Origin: Liolophura sinensis
Taxonomy: Eukaryota > Mollusca > Polyplacophora > Chitonida > Chitonidae
Direction: 5' to 3'
Assembly: GCF_032854445.1 (NCBI RefSeq)
Contig: NW_027018478.1
Coordinates: 1 to 22,773, forward strand
DNA length: 22,773 nucleotides
The translations under genes were made by a program, and so were the position numbers. Shown here one piece after another: positions 19,782-22,773 of this stretch; positions within the stretch are counted from its first letter, which is position 1; each line of letters begins with the position of its first letter. Under the pieces are notes generated by a model that saw only the letters and a program-made list of their open reading frames with translations, was not told the origin of the DNA and searched no databases.

Positions 19782-20338
19782 TGGTGCAAACCGCGTTGCT
19801 CTCACGACCAATACTTTTGGCTGTAGCGACAGATCAATGATCATTGATGTCATAATCACGTGCCCAGCAACGGCTCTTACTCCATGGAAACCAGGGATAT
19901 TTGCAATTTTTTAACAGCTGCCGATGCCTGGCCCAATTTCACATCTTTTGGCACCTTATAAATGTGGGTCAGTGTTTAGTTGTACTTTTTACAGCAGACT
20001 GTATCAAGTACCTTGTGTTTTTTTTTATGTACAAATGGTGTGTGGTTTTTCTACACGTAGATAAAGACATTGAGATTGTCTTGGACTTAGAAGTAAGACA
20101 ATTGCTGGGTGAGTTAAATGGGCTTAGCCCAAAGATTTGACGTCTTCTGGGCTACCGAAGGGCACATAACTTATAGTCAAAAGTTGAATATAGTAATGAC
20201 CAGTCGCAATTGTACAGAGTACAATGTAGCCGATTTCAATTAACAAAAAGACCAGGCAAAAATGCAAAAGTGGAAAAACTGTTCCAGTGCTGCTGGTAAG
20301 AATCTAATCCGACGTTATTTTGTGACGAGGAAATCGAA
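19782..20338 (+). repeat. Satellite unit M37, subtype A
   Basis: 557 bp, the longest unit. It has the perfect palindrome, CCAATTTCACATC, GTCGCAATTG and the tail GGTAAGAATC, as in M28. Insertions at CTCACGACC, the T run near 20,020, GGTGTGTGG, GACGTTATTTTG and GACGAGGAAAT. Confidence 0.95.
19833..19848. repeat. Perfect 16-bp palindrome, M37
   Basis: Same sequence and context as in M1. The matching sites in M12 (6098-6113) and M31 (16533-16548) carry one change, ATAAATGATCATTGAT. Confidence 0.95.
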
Positions 20339-20890
20339 TGGTGCAAACCGCGTTGCTCTCCGACCAATACTTTTGGCTGTAGTGGACAATTGGAATGATC
20401 ATTTATGTCATAATCACGTGCCCAGCAACGGCTCTTACTCCATGGAAACCAGGAAATTTGCAATTTTTCAACAGCTGCCGATGCCTGGCTCAATTCCGCA
20501 TCTTTTGGCACCTTATAAATGTGGGTTAGTGTTCAGTTGTACTTTTACAGCAGACTGTATCAAGTACCTTGTGTTTTTTACGTACAAATGGTGTGGTTTT
20601 TCTACACGTAGATAAAGACATTGAGATTGGTCTTGCACTTAAAAGTAAGACAATTGCCTGGGTGAGTTAAATGGGCCTTAGCCGAAAGATTTCAGGTCTT
20701 CTGGGCTACCGAAGGGCACATAACTTATAGTCAAAGGTTGAATATAGTAATGACCAGTCGCGATTGTACAGAGTACAGTGTAGCCGATTTCAATTAACAA
20801 AAATACCAGGCAAAAATGCAAAAGTGGAAAAACTGTTCCAGTGCTACTAGTAAGAGCCTAATCCGACGTATTTTGTGACGAGAAATCGAA
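20339..20890 (+). repeat. Satellite unit M38, B/D hybrid
   Basis: 552 bp. The block TATAAATGTGGGTTAGTGTTCAG joins a B-type left part to a D-type right part. It has TTTTTTACGTAC, CTTGCACTTAAAAG and AAATACCAGG. Six one-base indels. Confidence 0.95.
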
Positions 20891-21440
20891 TGGTGCAAAC
20901 CGCGTTGCTCTCCGACCAATACTTTTGGCTGTAGTGGACAATTGAATGATCATTTATGTCATAATCACGTGCCCAGCAACGGCTCTTACTCCATGGAAAC
21001 CAGGGAAATTTGCAATTTTTCAACAAGCTTCCGATGCCTGGCTCAATCCGCATCTTTTGGCACCTTACTGAAGTGGGTTAGTGTTCAGTTGTACTTTTTA
21101 CAGCAGACTGTATCAAGTACCTTGTGTTTTTTATGTACAAATGGTCTGGCTTTTCTACACGTAGATAAAGACATTGACATCGTCTTGGACTTAGAAGTAA
21201 GACAATTGCTGGGTTAGTTAAATGGGCTTGGCCCAAAGATTTCAGGTCTTCTGGGCTACCGAAGGGAACATAACTTATAGTCAAAAGTTGAATATAGTAA
21301 TGACCAGTCGCGATTGTACAGAGTACAGTGTAGCCGATTTCAATTAACAAAAAGACCAGGCAAAAATGCAAAAGTGGAAAAACTGTTCCAGTGCTGCTGG
21401 TAAGAGGCTAATCCGACGTATCTTGTGACGACAAATCGAA
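20891..21440 (+). repeat. Satellite unit M39, subtype D
   Basis: 550 bp. It has CTGAAGTGGGTTAG, GGCTTTTCTACAC, GACATTGACATCG, GGCTTGGCCC and GAAGGGAAC, matching M2, 37 units upstream. Indels: GTGGACAA, ACAAGCTTCCG and CTCAATCCG. Confidence 0.95.
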
Positions 21441-21993
21441 TGGTGCAAACCGCATTGCTCTCCGACCAGTACTTTTGGCTGTAGTGACAATTGAATGATC
21501 ATTTATGTCATAATCACGTGCCCAGCAACGGCTCTTACTCCATGGAAACCAGGGAAATTTGCAATTTTTCAACAGCTGGCCGTTGCCTGGCTCAATTCCG
21601 CATCTTTTGACACCTTACTGAAGTGGGTTAGTGTTCAGTTGTACTTTTTACAAGCAGACTGTATCAAGTACCTTGTGTTTTTTATGTACAAATGGTCTGG
21701 TTTTTCTACACGTAGATAAAGACATTGAGATTGTCTTGGACTTAGAAGTAAGACAATTGCTGGGTGAGTTAAATGGGCTTAGCCCAAAGATTTGACGTCT
21801 TCTGGGCTACCGAAGGGCACATAACTTATAGTCAAAAGTTGAATATAAGTAATGACCAGTCGCGATTGTACAGAGTACAGTGTAGCGATTTCAATTAACA
21901 AAAAGACCAGGTAAAAATTGCAAAAGTAGAAAAACTGTTTCCAGTGCTGCTGGTAAGAGGCTAATCTGACGTATTTTGTGACGAGAAATCGAA
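21441..21993 (+). repeat. Satellite unit M40, subtype D
   Basis: 553 bp. It has CGACCAGTAC, which changes the CCAAT word, CTGGCCGTTGCC, TTTTGACACC and AAAGTAGAAAAAC, as in M10. Six one-base indels. Confidence 0.95.
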
Positions 21994-22544
21994 TGGTGCA
22001 AAACCGCATTGCTCTCCGACCAATACTTTTGGCTGTAGTGACAATTGAATGATCATTTATGTCATAATCACGTGCCCAGCAACGGCTCTTACTCCATGGA
22101 AACCAGGGAAATTTGCAATTTTTCAACAGCTGCCGATGCCTGGCTCAATTCCGCATCTTTTGGCACCTTATAAATGTGGGTCAGTGTTTAGTTGTACTTT
22201 TTACAGCAGACTGTATCAAGTACCTTGTGTTTTTTATGTACAAATGGTCTGGGTTTTTCTACACGTAGATAAAGACATTGAGATTGTCTTGGACTTAGAA
22301 GTAAGACAATTGCTGGGTGAGTTAAATGGGCTTAGCCCAAAGATTTGGACGTCTTCTGGGCTACCGAAGGGCACATAACTTATAGTCAAAAGTTGAATAT
22401 AGTAATGACCAGTCGCGATTGTACAGAGTGCAGTGTAGCCGATTTCAATTAACAAAAAGACCAGGTAAAAATGCAAAAGTGGAAAAACTGTTCCAGTGCT
22501 TCTGGTAAGAGCTAATCCGACGTATTTTGTGACGAGAAATCGAA
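21994..22544 (+). repeat. Satellite unit M41, subtype B
   Basis: 551 bp. It has TCCGCATC, the TATAAAT block, GTCTGGGTTTTTC and the tail CTTCTGGTAAGAGC, leading into AAACTGCG. The M41/M42 junction repeats the M21/M22 junction. Confidence 0.95.
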
Positions 22545-22773
22545 TGGTGCAAACTGCGTTGCTCTCCGACCAATACTTTTGGCTGTAGCGACAATTGAAT
22601 GATCATTGATGTCATAATCACGTGCCCAGCAACGGCTCTTACTCCATGGAAACCAGGGATATTTGCAATTTTTTAACAGCTGCCGAGGCCTGGGCCCAAT
22701 TCCGCATCTTTTGGCACCTTATACATGTGGGTCAGAGTTTAGTTGTACTTTTTACAGCAGACTGTATCAAGTA
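22545..22773 (+). repeat. Satellite unit M42, subtype J, cut by window end
   Basis: The first 229 bases of a unit. GCCGAGGCCTGGG and ATACATGTGGGTCAGAG identify it as the third J unit, so a new higher-order repeat starts here. The array continues beyond the window. Confidence 0.95.

Larger units (their letters stand above)
19229..22544 (+). repeat. Rearranged six-unit block between higher-order repeats
   Basis: M36-M41, 3,316 bp. The order D-A-(B/D)-D-D-B resembles the seven-unit repeat without its J and with only one clean B. M38 is a hybrid, and M39 matches the distant M2. The likely origin is unequal exchange in place of a faithful third copy. Confidence 0.65.
1..22773 (+). repeat. Satellite DNA array, ~549-bp unit, 41 full copies plus a partial
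   Basis: The same sequence recurs head to tail from the first base to the last with no interruption, inversion or insertion. Phased on TGGTGCAAACCGCG, the 41 complete units run 546-557 bp, mean about 549.9, and most are exactly 549. Nearly every line of one unit can be matched to the next with a handful of substitutions, so all copies belong to one family. There is no spacer between units, no terminal repeat and no target-site duplication, which rules out a CRISPR array and argues against a dispersed transposon. The sequence does not show whether the array is centromeric, subtelomeric or on a sex chromosome. I do not recognise the family by name. Confidence 0.98.

Noticed and set aside
55-22476. 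Dozens of plus- and minus-strand open frames of 60-141 codons
   Set aside because: They are the same few frames repeated once per unit, overlap on opposite strands, match no family I recognise, and are opened and closed by subtype differences and indels. They follow from the repeat itself.
1-22773. CRISPR array
   Set aside because: The repeats are about 549 bp and contiguous, with no short repeat separated by unique spacers, and no cas-like gene is present.
1-22773. rDNA intergenic spacer or 5S/tRNA gene array
   Set aside because: No rRNA segment, no A- and B-box pair and no T-run terminator arrangement was found in the unit on either strand.
1-22773. Transposon or long terminal repeat
   Set aside because: No terminal inverted or direct repeats, target-site duplications, or transposase or reverse transcriptase frames. 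Units abut in one orientation.

Overview
The whole 22,773-base window is one uninterrupted tandem array of a satellite DNA. The unit is about 549 bp. It recurs head to tail, always in the same orientation, 41 full times (positions 1-22544), and a 42nd copy is cut by the window end (22545-22773). I set the phase at the recurring start TGGTGCAAACCGCG; this is a convention, not a biological boundary. No unique flanking DNA, protein gene, rRNA, tRNA, transposon or CRISPR array could be recognised. A long array of this unit size points to a eukaryotic nuclear genome, in heterochromatin or a similar repeat block. CpG dinucleotides are kept at many sites in each unit, which fits a genome with little CpG methylation, such as an insect or other invertebrate. 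I cannot name the species or the satellite family.

The units are very similar but fall into recognisable subtypes. The best marker is a short hypervariable block about 172-195 bases into the unit. Subtypes used here: A (TATAAATGTGGG block plus the palindrome ATCAATGATCATTGAT or a one-base variant), B (TATAAATGTGGG block with GAATGATCATTTATG), C (TTCATGTGGGTCTGTGG), D (CTGAAGTGGGT), E (AAAAATGTGGG), G (TTCATGTTGG), J (ATACATGTGGGTCAGAG) and two single-copy variants, M19 and M20. Order along the window, M1 to M42: A D A B C A B C A D E A E C D A D G M19 M20 G J D A D D B B J D A D D B B D A B/D D D B J.

The order shows higher-order structure. On the left there is a three-unit repeat A-B-C (about 1.65 kb, M3-M5 and M6-M8). 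M10-M11 and M12-M13 share junction variants with a two-unit period, and M17-M18 and M20-M21 with a three-unit period. In the right half a seven-unit repeat J-D-A-D-D-B-B (3,845 bp) occurs twice in succession (M22-M28, M29-M35). It is followed by a six-unit rearranged block before J returns at M42. Several units are mosaics of two subtypes, as expected from unequal crossing over and gene conversion.

Each unit carries a cluster of promoter-like words (CCAAT, TGATGTCA in some units, CACGTG, and TATAAAT in 17 of 42), several short inverted repeats, and open frames of up to about 140 codons. None of these is evidence of a gene on its own. From about 16.66 kb rightward, single-base insertions and deletions become roughly nine times more frequent per unit, which looks more like a change in sequence quality than biology.
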